Below, one piece after another: positions 15,615-25,564 of a DNA stretch of 64,000 nt. A program made the translations under genes and the position numbers. This stretch comes from CAZOZP01 sp964584325 (GTDB lineage: Bacteria > Bacteroidota > Ignavibacteria > Ignavibacteriales > Melioribacteraceae), in contig CAZOZP010000005.1 in the NCBI GenBank assembly GCA_964584325.1, positions 1 to 64,000 on the forward strand. Reading direction: 5' to 3'. The stretch's first letter is position 1. Every line of letters starts with the position of its first letter. The notes under the pieces were generated by a model, which saw nothing but the letters and a program-made list of their open reading frames with translations, was not told the DNA's origin and did no database searches.

Positions 15615-18059
15615 ATGAGTTTTAATGATTCATTGAAAGATCAGCATAAGATTTTCAGAATAATAGATGTATTGTTTCGGCATAAATGGGCTATTATAAT
15701 AACATTTTTCGTTGTTGTTTCTGTTGTAACTATTTATACAGTTAGGCAGCCAAAAATCTATTCGGCTACTTCTTCAGTTATGATTAAAGACCAGCTTACG
15801 GCAAAGCTTGGATTCGGAGATTTTTCAGGTACCAAAGACCGTAATATGAAGAACGAACTTGAAATACTTAATTCAAATAAGTTTTATTCAGGCGTTGCAG
15901 AAAGAATTATTGATAGGTTTTATGTTGATCCGGAGAACCGAAAAGATACAATAAGAATGCTGAAAGATGCAGCAAGACTAGTAGGATATTCTGATACAAA
16001 CCATACCGCAGCAAGAGATTATATTGCTGAGAGATTGCCGCAGTTTATCTCTTATGAAATTGGTAAAGAGAATGATGTTGTTAAAATAACCGCATCAAGT
16101 CTTAATCCGGCCGAAGCTGCCATGCTGTCAAATATCGTGGCAGAAAGTTATCTGGATAAAGACCTTGTTAACAACAGATCCAATGCTTCTCAAGTGCGAA
16201 AATTTCTCGAAGAACAGCAAAACAACTACCGCGATGAACTCGAAAAAAGTGAAAGAATGTTTCAAATATTCAGTTCAACAGAAGGTGTTGCAAGTTTGAG
16301 TGATGAATCCAGAAACTTAATCCAGAAAATTACTGAACTTCAGACTGAGTTGGAAAGATCAGACATTGAGTATCAGAAGGGAAAACTGCTTCTTGAGAAC
16401 TATTCGAAAGATCTTAACAGAATAGTGCCACAGGCTACAGAAAGGATTCTTGACGTAGATGATCTTTACATTCAGCAGTTAAGGCAAAAGATATCTGAAC
16501 TTGAAGCAGATAAAGATATACTTAAAATTGCAAGCAGCGGCAGTTCTTCCAGACCTGAATATCAGAAAGAACTTTTAAGGAAACAAAGAGAAATTGATTC
16601 TCTGAAGAGTATTCTGTCTGTAAGGTCCAGCAAATATATCAGCAATTCTCTTGAAGATTATACTTTAGGTTCCGGTGCAAATAAAAAAGGCGGAGATGCA
16701 GTTTCTTCCTTGTCCGGTGAAATTTATAACCTTCAGTTGAAACAAAAAACTCTGGAACTTAACAGAAATATGCTTTATAAACAGCTTGCCAAATATGAAG
16801 CACAGTTCAGCAGACTTCCTCAGCAAAGCTATAATCTCGCTAAACTTATGAGAGATAAGGAGATTAATGAAAAGCTCTACAAAAAAATCGGTGAGCAATA
16901 TCAGGAAGCTCTATTGGCGGAGAAATCAATATTCGGAAAAGTAGAACTTCTGGATTATGCAAAAGTGCCATCCGGTCCTGTTAGTCCGAGAATTGCACTA
17001 AATATTGCACTTTCTATGGTAATCGGACTTTTGCTTGGCGTTACTGCCGCATTTACATTGAACTTTGTATTTAATTACGTCAGGAATCCTCAGGATATTG
17101 AAGCTTTAGGTTTCAGACTAATATCCACTATTCCAAAACTCAGATTAGGTGATGGCAGTGAAGAGAAAAAGATGCTGCCCGGAAGCATAAAAGGATTGCT
17201 GAACGCTAAAGGAGATTATTCAGTTGCAACTGAGTCATACCAAAGACTGCAGATTTATCTTGATTATGCGTTTCAGGATAGGAAGATTCAGTCTCTTCTT
17301 GTTACAAGTTCAGGTCCCGGAGAAGGGAAAAGCGCAACTGCATCTAATCTTGCGATAACTTATGCAAACTCAGGCAAGAAAGTACTTCTGGTTGACTGCG
17401 ATTTAAGAAAACCTTCAATAAATAAGTATTTTAATCTTCATCCGGTTCCGTCACTGTCGCATTATTTGTTCGGAAAGAATTCTCTGGAAGATGTCTTAAG
17501 AGATACACACGTTGACGGACTAAAGGTAATTACTGCAATTGAATTCAGACAGAATCCCGCGCTCATTCTTACTTCAGAAAAAATGTACAGTTTTATGTCA
17601 GAGATGTCGAAGAGATTCGATCTGGTAATTTATGATACACCACCGGTTAATGCAGTTACAGATGCAATTCATCTTGCAAAAAAAGTGGACGATGTTATTT
17701 TGATTGCCAGAGCAGAGAAAACAAATATTGATGAAATTAACCGCGCCGCAAATCTTTTCCGGGAGTTCCACATAAGCATTGGCGGAGTTGTGCTTAACGA
17801 TTTTGATGATTCCAAGTTGAACTCATACTACGGAAGGTATTACGGATACTACTCGCAAGACGAAGCTTCCAGAAAAGGTAAGGTAAATAAGAGAAGTAAA
17901 ATTATACTCAAGGCGAATAAGTTTACTGAATCAGAGGAATTCAAATCTCTGAATAATGATGCCGATGAGGCTTTTTACAATGAATCAGGAATCAACGGAA
18001 AATCCCACACCCCGGGCAACGGGAAAAGTGCAATACATGAACCTGAGTTAAAAGACTAA
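15615..18059 (+). CDS. Wzc-like polysaccharide co-polymerase/tyrosine autokinase
   Basis: The 814-residue protein has an N-terminal Wzz domain with a first membrane helix near residues 28-48 and long coiled coils, and a second helix near 455-480. A BY-kinase domain follows: Walker A GPGEGKS near 567-573, Walker A' VLLVDCDLRKPS near 593, and Walker B LVIYDTPPV near 670. A tyrosine cluster (YYGRYYGYY) near 737-745 is the autophosphorylation site typical of the family; a charged tail of about 65 residues follows it, longer than usual. The protein controls export and chain length of surface polysaccharide in the inner membrane. It opens the cluster; GGAAAG at 15601-15606 is its ribosome binding site. 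The SLBB gene follows after 18 bases. Confidence 0.92.
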   Translation: MSFNDSLKDQHKIFRIIDVLFRHKWAIIITFFVVVSVVTIYTVRQPKIYSATSSVMIKDQLTAKLGFGDFSGTKDRNMKNELEILNSNKFYSGVAERIIDRFYVDPENRKDTIRMLKDAARLVGYSDTNHTAARDYIAERLPQFISYEIGKENDVVKITASSLNPAEAAMLSNIVAESYLDKDLVNNRSNASQVRKFLEEQQNNYRDELEKSERMFQIFSSTEGVASLSDESRNLIQKITELQTELERSDIEYQKGKLLLENYSKDLNRIVPQATERILDVDDLYIQQLRQKISELEADKDILKIASSGSSSRPEYQKELLRKQREIDSLKSILSVRSSKYISNSLEDYTLGSGANKKGGDAVSSLSGEIYNLQLKQKTLELNRNMLYKQLAKYEAQFSRLPQQSYNLAKLMRDKEINEKLYKKIGEQYQEALLAEKSIFGKVELLDYAKVPSGPVSPRIALNIALSMVIGLLLGVTAAFTLNFVFNYVRNPQDIEALGFRLISTIPKLRLGDGSEEKKMLPGSIKGLLNAKGDYSVATESYQRLQIYLDYAFQDRKIQSLLVTSSGPGEGKSATASNLAITYANSGKKVLLVDCDLRKPSINKYFNLHPVPSLSHYLFGKNSLEDVLRDTHVDGLKVITAIEFRQNPALILTSEKMYSFMSEMSKRFDLVIYDTPPVNAVTDAIHLAKKVDDVILIARAEKTNIDEINRAANLFREFHISIGGVVLNDFDDSKLNSYYGRYYGYYSQDEASRKGKVNKRSKIILKANKFTESEEFKSLNNDADEAFYNESGINGKSHTPGNGKSAIHEPELKD

Positions 18060-18077
18060 TTTTGGGAAAGGACTGAA

Positions 18078-18533
18078 ATGAAAAACATATTTACGGCGGT
18101 ATTATTCATACTTTTGGGCGGAGCAGTTTTAGCACAGATGCCGGGAAGTGTTTATAAAGTTGAAAGTATTCCGGGTGAAGTAACAAAAAGAGTTAATTTA
18201 TGGGGATATGTTAATAAACCCGGATGCTATGAAGTACCTGTTGAAACAAACCTGATTCAGTTGATTACTTATGCCGGCGGACCAAAAGACTATGCCGATC
18301 TTGATGATATTAAACTTTACAGGATTGACCAGAACGGGATGAGACAACTGATAGAAGTATCTTTGGATGATATTTCTGAAACTGACAAATATAAACTTGA
18401 TACTTACGATGACGATACAATTATTGTTGATTATTCAGCAGTTGTAACATGGCGGGAAGTCTTTGGTCTTATTTCAGCACCGCTTGCTGTGGTTGCAAGC
18501 CTTGTTTTGATAATTGACCGATTAAGCAACTGA
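18078..18533 (+). CDS. SLBB-domain polysaccharide export accessory protein
   Basis: This 151-residue protein has a signal peptide (GGAVLAQ, cleaved near residue 20) and one SLBB domain, about residues 33-115 (NLWGYVNKPGCYEVP, ITYAGGPKDYADL). A C-terminal membrane helix lies at about 127-146. Wza-type outer-membrane exporters carry a Poly_export domain before the SLBB repeats and are about 360 residues; that part is missing here. It may bridge the Wzc protein and an exporter encoded elsewhere. Its place right after the Wzc gene supports an export role. GGAAAGGA precedes the start. Confidence 0.75.
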   Translation: MKNIFTAVLFILLGGAVLAQMPGSVYKVESIPGEVTKRVNLWGYVNKPGCYEVPVETNLIQLITYAGGPKDYADLDDIKLYRIDQNGMRQLIEVSLDDISETDKYKLDTYDDDTIIVDYSAVVTWREVFGLISAPLAVVASLVLIIDRLSN

Positions 18534-18557
18534 TAATTATCGAAAAGTGAATGATTA

Positions 18558-20051
18558 ATGTCTTCAATTATTGCTTACTTAAAAGGAAAACCTTATAGGG
18601 TTCTTGTTGTTTTTAATGTTCTGACAGTTCTGTTTCTGTTGTTCTTTCTGCGTACGTTTGGTGGACTCCAATCGAGATACGCTTTATATTTCTTTGCAGG
18701 TCCGGTTATTCTGTTTATTCTTTTCAACATTAAAAGCATCTTTATAAAAGTAACTCTCCCTTTATTCTTTATAATTTTCATCGAGAATATTGTTATAAGC
18801 AGTGTTCCTGTTGCAGGATTTGTACGCATAGGAGGAGCACTGATTTTAGCATTAATAGCACTTCTCTCAATATACAACTATCAGAAAATGGAAAAACTTC
18901 CTCGTCTGTTTGATGCACAATGGTTTGTTTACTTCGTTTTTATTGTTATATCTTTTATAATAGGAATTACTACTCATCCTGAATTATTCGGATTAAATGT
19001 TGAAGCTCTTCTTACATATTATATTGAATTCTTTCTTTATTTTTATCTTGGTTATCAGGCATTCAGAAATGTAAAAACAGCCTCTGATTTTATGACATTG
19101 CTCGTAATATTCGGAGCATTATCTGCCGGAGGGCACATTTTTTCAATGCTTACGGGAATAAACCTTGAGCTTGTCCGCGGCGAAAGCGCCGTTGCCGCAT
19201 CAAGAGATCTTTCAGAAGGCAATTGGCGTTATGGCGGATTTTTCGGTAATGTAAATACTATGTCGGCCTTTTATGTTATGCTTGTACCCGCTGCTGTTTA
19301 TCTTGTCTTTAATTCCAAAACCCTTATAGTCAAAATTCTTGCCGGTATTAGCATCGGTGCTATGATAATTTCACTTCTGATGGGTGCCAGCAGAGGCGGA
19401 TTGCTGTTTGTAGTGTTGAATACTTTTATCATTCTGTTTTTCATGAAGATTTCTGTTAAAAATATTTTCACTGGATTAATCACAGCAGCAGTCCTGATAA
19501 TTGTGCTGAATTCAGTTCTTGATAGTTTTTTCACCGAATTCATTGACAGAGCATTTGAAGAAATGAACAGAAAAGGAACTGATTCACCGCGAGAAGTAAT
19601 TTGGTATTTTACTATGGGAATTATTCAGGAAAATCCTCTTGGACTCGGACTTTCTACATTTAATTTCAGTGATGCTTTAAGAAAGGCAGGCAATATTTTT
19701 TGGGCTAATCCACATAATATGTATTTGGAAATGACAACACAAACCGGGATTGGAGGATTACTTCTTTTTCTGACCATTATCGGAAGAATAATTTGGTCTG
19801 TAATAAAAGCTTTAGGCAGAACAGATGATTATCAGGAGAGAACGGCACTGGTAACTGCACTTTCGGTTATCATGGGGTTTATGATTATGGGTTTTACCGA
19901 GCCTGTATTCAGAAATCAGTACAAGCTTAACCATATTTTCGGAATAGTATCGGGATTGTCTTTATTCCTTAGCCATAAAGTCGTACAAAATTCATTTTTG
20001 ATAAATGCAATTCCGGAGGCGGTAAATGGAACAAAAATCCTTCCGGATTAA
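18558..20051 (+). CDS. O-antigen ligase/Wzy-like polymerase
   Basis: The 497-residue integral membrane protein has about a dozen predicted helices. Motifs of the O-antigen ligase/polymerase family are visible: GASRGGLLFV near residue 277 and NPHNMYLEMTTQTGIGGLL near 385, as part of the large periplasmic loop and the helix after it. It is likely the polymerase that joins repeat units on the periplasmic side. It is encoded after the Wzc and SLBB genes, and the next gene overlaps its 3' end by 26 bases. Whether it acts as polymerase or ligase cannot be told from sequence alone; the cluster context with Wzx and Wzc favours polymerase. Confidence 0.82.
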   Translation: MSSIIAYLKGKPYRVLVVFNVLTVLFLLFFLRTFGGLQSRYALYFFAGPVILFILFNIKSIFIKVTLPLFFIIFIENIVISSVPVAGFVRIGGALILALIALLSIYNYQKMEKLPRLFDAQWFVYFVFIVISFIIGITTHPELFGLNVEALLTYYIEFFLYFYLGYQAFRNVKTASDFMTLLVIFGALSAGGHIFSMLTGINLELVRGESAVAASRDLSEGNWRYGGFFGNVNTMSAFYVMLVPAAVYLVFNSKTLIVKILAGISIGAMIISLLMGASRGGLLFVVLNTFIILFFMKISVKNIFTGLITAAVLIIVLNSVLDSFFTEFIDRAFEEMNRKGTDSPREVIWYFTMGIIQENPLGLGLSTFNFSDALRKAGNIFWANPHNMYLEMTTQTGIGGLLLFLTIIGRIIWSVIKALGRTDDYQERTALVTALSVIMGFMIMGFTEPVFRNQYKLNHIFGIVSGLSLFLSHKVVQNSFLINAIPEAVNGTKILPD

Positions 20052-21174
20052 AATAATTGGCCCTGTCCCCCCGCCTATTGGAGGAATTTCTGTTCATACC
20101 GAAAGGTTGGCATTGAACCTTCAATTAAAAGGGTACGATGTCGAAATGTTGGAAGATGACCTTATACCCGGACCTGTTTTGTTTAAGAAAATTCTTCTTT
20201 TTGTTCAGGGAAAAGGTTATAAAAGAACTGAAGAAGCTAAGTACTGTACTGACTTTAAATCATTTAAGAGATTAAGAGGATTTTTCTCCGTAGTTAAAAG
20301 CATTATTACCGAAAAGGAAAAATGTATTTATCATCTTCACAAAAAATACTGGAAATACAGGGCACTTGCTTCACTTGCAGGGAAGTTGAGTAGAAATGCA
20401 AAAATTGTAATTACATTTCATAGTATGAGAGAAAATCTCTCTGAACTTGGGTTGATCAACAGGTTTTACGTTTTTATTGTCTGCCGATTTGGAGATGCAT
20501 TTATAGTTACAAACTCGGATATTGAAGGTAAACTTTTAAGAGCAGGGGTTTCAAAGCACAAAATTTTTATTTCCAATCCGTTTTTACCGCCGGTTGAAAA
20601 AAAAGAAGAAATTGACTCGGTTCTGAGAGAATTAGGAACATTTCCGGAAGATCACTATCCGATTGTTTGCGGTAATGCTTCAAAGCTGGTCTTTCATAAC
20701 AATGAAGATCTTTACGGATTAGATTTGCTTGTCGAGGCTTGTGCTATACTTAAGAACGAATACCGGAAAATTGGATTTATTTTTAGTCTTCCTGAAATAG
20801 GTGAAGAAAACTACTTTTCAAAGATAAAGTTGAGAATTGAAGAATTAAATATATCCGACTCATTTCTGATTATTACCAAAAAAATTCCGTTTTACCCTGT
20901 GCTGAAGTCAGGTAATATTTTTGTAAGACCTACGAATACAGACGGTGATTCAGTTTCTCTGAGGGAAGCTTTACATTACGGTATGCCCACAGTTGCTTCC
21001 GACGCGGTGCCAAGACCTGAGGGAACAATCTTATTTAGAAACAGAGATCTGCAGAGTATGGTTTCAGCAATAAGAGGGGCGTTCTCCAATGATTTGCAGG
21101 AATTGCGAACCGGGGAAACTGATCCTCTTGAGAATATTATTACCATATACAAAAAAGCAGGAGCTGTTCAATGA
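20026..21174 (+). CDS. GT4-type glycosyltransferase, PPPIGG subfamily
   Basis: The 382-residue protein has a GT-B fold. The N-terminal glycine loop reads GPVPPPIGGISVHTERL (about 12-28). In the C-terminal half the usual E-x7-E nucleotide-sugar motif is replaced by RPTNTDGDSVSLREALHYG (about 304-322), and PTVASDAV follows. It shares these features with the enzyme at 31050, so the two form a distinct subfamily. It would add a sugar to the lipid-linked repeat unit on the cytoplasmic face. The ATG at 20026 is supported by GGAGG about 10 bases upstream, inside the previous gene. The next gene overlaps by 4 bases. Confidence 0.82.
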   Translation: MEQKSFRIKIIGPVPPPIGGISVHTERLALNLQLKGYDVEMLEDDLIPGPVLFKKILLFVQGKGYKRTEEAKYCTDFKSFKRLRGFFSVVKSIITEKEKCIYHLHKKYWKYRALASLAGKLSRNAKIVITFHSMRENLSELGLINRFYVFIVCRFGDAFIVTNSDIEGKLLRAGVSKHKIFISNPFLPPVEKKEEIDSVLRELGTFPEDHYPIVCGNASKLVFHNNEDLYGLDLLVEACAILKNEYRKIGFIFSLPEIGEENYFSKIKLRIEELNISDSFLIITKKIPFYPVLKSGNIFVRPTNTDGDSVSLREALHYGMPTVASDAVPRPEGTILFRNRDLQSMVSAIRGAFSNDLQELRTGETDPLENIITIYKKAGAVQ

Positions 21175-21788
21175 ATGGTATTTCAAAGAAGTCCGGCTTT
21201 TCTGCCAAATTTGTGAATCTTTTGTCGTTTTATTTTTCAAAATATATTTATTCTATTGAAAAATATATCACGGCAGAATTTGATTTGAAGAATGATATTT
21301 TGTTTAGAAAGATTGATGACTGTTTCTCTGTTTACAAAATTACACCTGATAATATAAATGAGTTCAGAACTGTCGGGAATTTTACTAAGGAGAAGCTTTT
21401 CAGGGAAAGGATCAGGGGAGATTATATCGGGTTTATGATTAAGGATAATTCCGGTCGTATAGCAGGATACTCCTGGATTGTAACTTCAAATTACTTCTCT
21501 TATCTGGTTAACAGGTTGTTTACTTTGCAAAAAGGCAGGGAAGCTTATCTTGTAGATGATTATATATTTGAGAATTTCCGCGGACGGGGTATTCAGACCT
21601 ATATAACAGGATATAGGCTAAGTTATCTTAAGTCACAAGGTTATTCGAAAATTTTAGTATCTTATAATGTTAATAATGAGTTTTCAAGAAGGAATTTTCT
21701 AAAAAACGGATTCATTGAGAAAGAACTTACAATCATAGTAAAACTTGCAGGATCTAAATTTAACAAAACAAGGAAAATATTAAGTTGA
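21171..21788 (+). CDS. GNAT-family N-acetyltransferase
   Basis: The 205-residue protein carries a GNAT-like region at about 80-190. DDYIFENFRGRGIQTYITGY contains the acetyl-CoA-binding pattern (R-G-R-G-I) near residues 138-143, and NEFSRRNFLKNGF matches the usual last helix of the fold. The acceptor is probably a sugar amine of the repeat unit, judged from position only. The start overlaps the stop of the upstream glycosyltransferase (ATGA). The next gene's TTG start overlaps its stop. Confidence 0.7.
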   Translation: MNGISKKSGFSAKFVNLLSFYFSKYIYSIEKYITAEFDLKNDILFRKIDDCFSVYKITPDNINEFRTVGNFTKEKLFRERIRGDYIGFMIKDNSGRIAGYSWIVTSNYFSYLVNRLFTLQKGREAYLVDDYIFENFRGRGIQTYITGYRLSYLKSQGYSKILVSYNVNNEFSRRNFLKNGFIEKELTIIVKLAGSKFNKTRKILS

Positions 21789-22885
21789 TAGAGATTAAGG
21801 TTATCACAGATAAAACAGAATTTTTCGAATTTAAAGATAAGTGGAACAGGCTTCTGGACAAATCTCCAAATCCACACATACATTTCACCTTTGAATGGAT
21901 GAAATACTGGATTGAAGTTTTCGGGAATCAGGTACAGCTATACATTCTGACTGCTTATGAAAGCGGAGAATTAATTGGAATAGCACCCTTATGCATAATC
22001 AAGAAGGGGAAACTCCCGGCAAATACTCTTAAGTTCAGGCAACTTGTATTTATGGGGTATGGTTTTCAGGATGCAGCAGATTTTATTATTACAAAAGAAA
22101 AAGATGCAGTATTAAATGCATTTATAATGAAAGCGATTAATGATGAAGATATTTGGGATGAAACCGAATTAAGGCAAATAAGCAATCATTCAGTAAATTA
22201 TAATGTACTATACGAAATAATAAAAGGATTTGAAGGCAAGTATAATACGGATAATAATTTTCTTATCGGTTGTCCCTACCTCGAAATTGAAGGTAGTTTT
22301 GATTCTTATTACTCATCTCTGGGCACAAGCTGGACGAAAAAAAACGAAAAATACATTAGGCAGCTTAACGCATTAGGTCTTTTGGAGTTTAAAGTGGAAG
22401 AGAAAATATCTGATATTCTTCTAAAAGAGATTCTTGAGTTAAATATCAAACGAAACAAGACAACCGGCAGAAGAAGTATATTCCTCGAAAAAAAGAAATC
22501 CGAATTTATAAACCTTATGCTTCCGGAATTTTCCGAGATGAACAGGCTGAGGATATTCTGCTTAAGGCATAACGGAAAACTTGTTACATATTCGATTTCG
22601 TTTTTTTACAATAACAAAATTTACAGATGGAATACTTCATTTAATCTTGATTATCAGAAATATTCAGTAGGCAGAGTGCTCACAAAATATATTATAGAAT
22701 ACTGTTTTAAAAACAAAATCACAGAATCTGATTGGATGGCAGGCGTAGAGGAACATAAACTGCATTGGACTCAAACATTAAGAGAGAATAGGATACTGAG
22801 AATCCGCAAAAAAAATCTTAAAAGTGATTTTGCTGGTCTGTATTCTGAATTCAGAGACCTACTAAAAGAGAAGTTTAATGCTTAA
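21785..22885 (+). CDS. CelD/BcsL-like acetyltransferase (FemAB fold)
   Basis: The 366-residue protein resembles the GNAT-type proteins of the CelD/FemAB superfamily found in exopolysaccharide clusters: an N-terminal FTFEWMKYWIEVFG segment (about 35-48), a middle IGIAPLCI strand, and a C-terminal half with SISFFYNNKIYRWNTSF (about 268-284) and SVGRVLTKYIIEYC (about 294-307). It probably acylates a sugar amine of the glycan. The start is a TTG that overlaps the stop TGA of the previous gene. It overlaps the flippase gene by 8 bases. Substrate unknown. Confidence 0.7.
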   Translation: MIEIKVITDKTEFFEFKDKWNRLLDKSPNPHIHFTFEWMKYWIEVFGNQVQLYILTAYESGELIGIAPLCIIKKGKLPANTLKFRQLVFMGYGFQDAADFIITKEKDAVLNAFIMKAINDEDIWDETELRQISNHSVNYNVLYEIIKGFEGKYNTDNNFLIGCPYLEIEGSFDSYYSSLGTSWTKKNEKYIRQLNALGLLEFKVEEKISDILLKEILELNIKRNKTTGRRSIFLEKKKSEFINLMLPEFSEMNRLRIFCLRHNGKLVTYSISFFYNNKIYRWNTSFNLDYQKYSVGRVLTKYIIEYCFKNKITESDWMAGVEEHKLHWTQTLRENRILRIRKKNLKSDFAGLYSEFRDLLKEKFNA

Positions 22886-24359
22886 AGATATTAAAAGATT
22901 AATTAAGCAGTCGGCTGTTTACGGAATCGGCGTTGTAGCACAGCCATTGATTGGATTTATTCTGCTGCCGGTTTATACCAGATATATGCCCCCGGATGAT
23001 TATGGAGTTCTGGCACTTACAAACATAATGACTCTTTTGTTGGTTGCTTTGCTCGGATTGGGTGTGAATTCCGGAATGCTTCGTATTTACTATAATTACA
23101 AGACTAAAGAAGAACAAAATAGAGTTATTTCAACATCATTGTTGTTCTCTTTTTTTGCGACAGTTGCCTTTTTAGTGCTATTTCTGCCATTGGCTGGTAT
23201 TGCAGGTCCGGTATTGTTCGAAGTACCTGAATCTGCTGTATATTTTAGAATAATAGTAATTACGGTAGGTCTGAATATATTTGGCAATAACCTGCTCGGA
23301 GTACTGAGGACAGAAGAGAAAGCTAAAATCTATACAGCATTTACAATTACTACAATGTTTATTTATTTCGGGTTGAATATTCTATTTCTGGTCTTTTTAG
23401 AAATGGGCGTTCAGGGTGTCCTTGAAGCAACAATGTATAATAGTCTTATTAATATTTTTATTTTATTTCCATTTGCTTTGAAAGGGAAGAAATTCGAGTA
23501 CTCAAAAAAAATGATTAGACAGGTAATCAATTTCGGAGCTCCTTTGATTCCTGCATTAATTGCCGATCTTTTCCTTAATTTTTCCGACAGATATTTCATT
23601 GACCATTATTTCAGTAAAACAGAAGTCGGACTTTATTCATTGGGATACCGATTAGGTGGAATGGTTAGTGTATTTATTTCCAAACCTTTTAAAATTGCGT
23701 GGCCGCCATATATGTATCAGGTTGCTCATCAGGAAAATGCCAAAGAAATCTACAAGAATGTTCTTAGATATTATTCTTTTATTGCTCTTTTTATCGGACT
23801 GGCTATTTCGGTTTTTTCCAAAGAAGCACTAATCATTCTCACAACACATGAATACATCCCTGCACATAAAGTTGTACCGCTGATAACACTATCATATATA
23901 CTTTTCGGGATGGTGGCAATTTTAATTGCCGGAATACATATCACGAAGAAAACAAAATATGCTTCCTTTTTTACAATCACTGCCGCAGCATCCAATTTCG
24001 GAATGAATTTTTTCCTGATTCCGGCATACGGAATGATGGGCGCTGCAGTATCAACTATCATTTCATATATAATTCTAAATGCATCAGTATTTTATGTCTC
24101 CCAGAAACTTTACCCGATAAGACACGATTATCTAAGACTTTTTCAGATATTTGCATATGCGGCGGTGTTTTATATTATCGGAACTATTCCTCCTTTTACT
24201 CAAAACTTTATAGTAGTCTTATTATATAAAAGTGTCATAGTCTTATTGTATCCGGTTGCCTTGTATTACACCGGATTCCTGAAAAAATTCGAGAAAAATT
24301 TTATTCAGAAACTTTATTATGAAAATGTAATTCCCGTTTTAGAAAGGATAAAACGTTAA
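22878..24359 (+). CDS. Wzx-type oligosaccharide flippase
   Basis: The 493-residue protein has about 12-14 membrane helices and the MATE/MOP superfamily layout. The start IKQSAVYGIGVVAQPLIGFI and the middle segment DRYFIDHYFSKTEVGLYSLGYRLG are typical of polysaccharide flippases. It should move the lipid-linked repeat unit across the inner membrane. It works with the polymerase at 18558 and the Wzc at 15615, which together point to a Wzx/Wzy-dependent pathway. The following gene shares its last base (TAATG). Confidence 0.9.
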   Translation: MLKDIKRLIKQSAVYGIGVVAQPLIGFILLPVYTRYMPPDDYGVLALTNIMTLLLVALLGLGVNSGMLRIYYNYKTKEEQNRVISTSLLFSFFATVAFLVLFLPLAGIAGPVLFEVPESAVYFRIIVITVGLNIFGNNLLGVLRTEEKAKIYTAFTITTMFIYFGLNILFLVFLEMGVQGVLEATMYNSLINIFILFPFALKGKKFEYSKKMIRQVINFGAPLIPALIADLFLNFSDRYFIDHYFSKTEVGLYSLGYRLGGMVSVFISKPFKIAWPPYMYQVAHQENAKEIYKNVLRYYSFIALFIGLAISVFSKEALIILTTHEYIPAHKVVPLITLSYILFGMVAILIAGIHITKKTKYASFFTITAAASNFGMNFFLIPAYGMMGAAVSTIISYIILNASVFYVSQKLYPIRHDYLRLFQIFAYAAVFYIIGTIPPFTQNFIVVLLYKSVIVLLYPVALYYTGFLKKFEKNFIQKLYYENVIPVLERIKR

Positions 24360-25564
24360 TGCTTGCGGAAAAAGCTAAGTGGTATGCCGGTTTGAAAGCC
24401 CCGGTAATGTTTATGATTGATGACCTGGCAAATAAGGGTGTTGATATAAATGGTAACGGTATTATAGATGCCGACGAAGATTGGGGAAGAAACAGGGATT
24501 CGGAAAACTCAGCCTTTAATTTCCTCACGAAAACTGTATTGAAGGATTATGAAAATGTTAAAATCACTTTCTTTGTTCCGCTAATAAGAGCAGTAATTAA
24601 AAAAGACAGCAGATTCAAGTATAAGTCGGGACCAATTGATGAAACACCTGAATTAGCGGAATTTTTCAGAAGAATAGACCGAGATGAGAGATATGAATTG
24701 GCCTATCATGGTCTTACACATGGAATAAGCGGGTATGAGGGAGTTCCCTTTATTCAGGAATGGGAATCTTTTGATTCGCTTGATGAGGCTTTGAAAATAA
24801 CAAATGAGGGAAGGGAATACTTCAGAAAAGTAATCGGGAGATATCCTGAGGGTGGAAAATACTGTGGTTACAGGACAAATGAATTTTCAGATTCAAGCAT
24901 AGATAAATCGGGGTTTAAATGGTGGTGCCGTAAATGGAACAGAGGTTTAACAGATGTTACGGCAAAAGAAAAATTTCGAATTAATTATTTTGGAGAAAAT
25001 TCAGTTATAGATATTCCTTCTACTCTTGCCGGAAATATTTTTGATTTACCCGGAAAGATAAAAGAAAAAGCTGCGGTTGAGGCTATTTTAGGCAGACATT
25101 TTATAAAGTACGATGAAACTCTTGAATTAGGTTATAAGCAAATTAACGAATTATACAACAACGGATTTCTGATTTCTGTTCAACAGCATATTTCGCCGGC
25201 GCGTACAGACGGAAAGAGGCAGGGACTGAATATATTTGATGATATTCACAGTTTGAGGAGAATATTTTCATACTTATCAGAAAAACAATGCTGGTATGCC
25301 ACCGGTACTGAAGTGGCTGAATACTTCGAAGCTTTCGAAAAGACACAGATAATAAAGAAATCGGATAACTCCTTTGAACTAATTTACTCAGGCAAAAAGC
25401 TGAATAATAATTTCATTACAATTATTCTCAGAGGTGCACAAGGTGTAAACGTTATAAGAAATGATTCAGGTACATACTCTGCGGAATCTGAGTTTTCGGA
25501 AGGAAAATATTTGATAAAGAATTTCCCTTTGATAAACGGCATATATACTGTAACGGAGAAATGA
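24359..25564 (+). CDS. NodB-like polysaccharide deacetylase family protein
   Basis: The 401-residue protein shows the metal-binding pattern of NodB deacetylases: MIDD (Asp21/Asp22) near the N-terminus, YHGLTHG with an H-x3-H pair near residues 120-124, and CGYR near 173. Right after MIDD comes an EF-hand-like loop, residues 29-40 (DINGNGIIDADE), with acidic or polar residues at positions 1, 3, 5 and 12. That is not usual for this family and hints at calcium binding. It has no signal peptide, so it may act on lipid-linked or nucleotide precursors in the cytoplasm, or be exported in another way. It overlaps its neighbours by 1 and 4 bases. Confidence 0.68.
   Translation: MLAEKAKWYAGLKAPVMFMIDDLANKGVDINGNGIIDADEDWGRNRDSENSAFNFLTKTVLKDYENVKITFFVPLIRAVIKKDSRFKYKSGPIDETPELAEFFRRIDRDERYELAYHGLTHGISGYEGVPFIQEWESFDSLDEALKITNEGREYFRKVIGRYPEGGKYCGYRTNEFSDSSIDKSGFKWWCRKWNRGLTDVTAKEKFRINYFGENSVIDIPSTLAGNIFDLPGKIKEKAAVEAILGRHFIKYDETLELGYKQINELYNNGFLISVQQHISPARTDGKRQGLNIFDDIHSLRRIFSYLSEKQCWYATGTEVAEYFEAFEKTQIIKKSDNSFELIYSGKKLNNNFITIILRGAQGVNVIRNDSGTYSAESEFSEGKYLIKNFPLINGIYTVTEK

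Noticed and set aside
15611..15626. TGGCATGAGTTT as a sigma-54 promoter
   Set aside because: It lies on the start codon of the Wzc gene and has no TTGCA-type -12 element at the right spacing.
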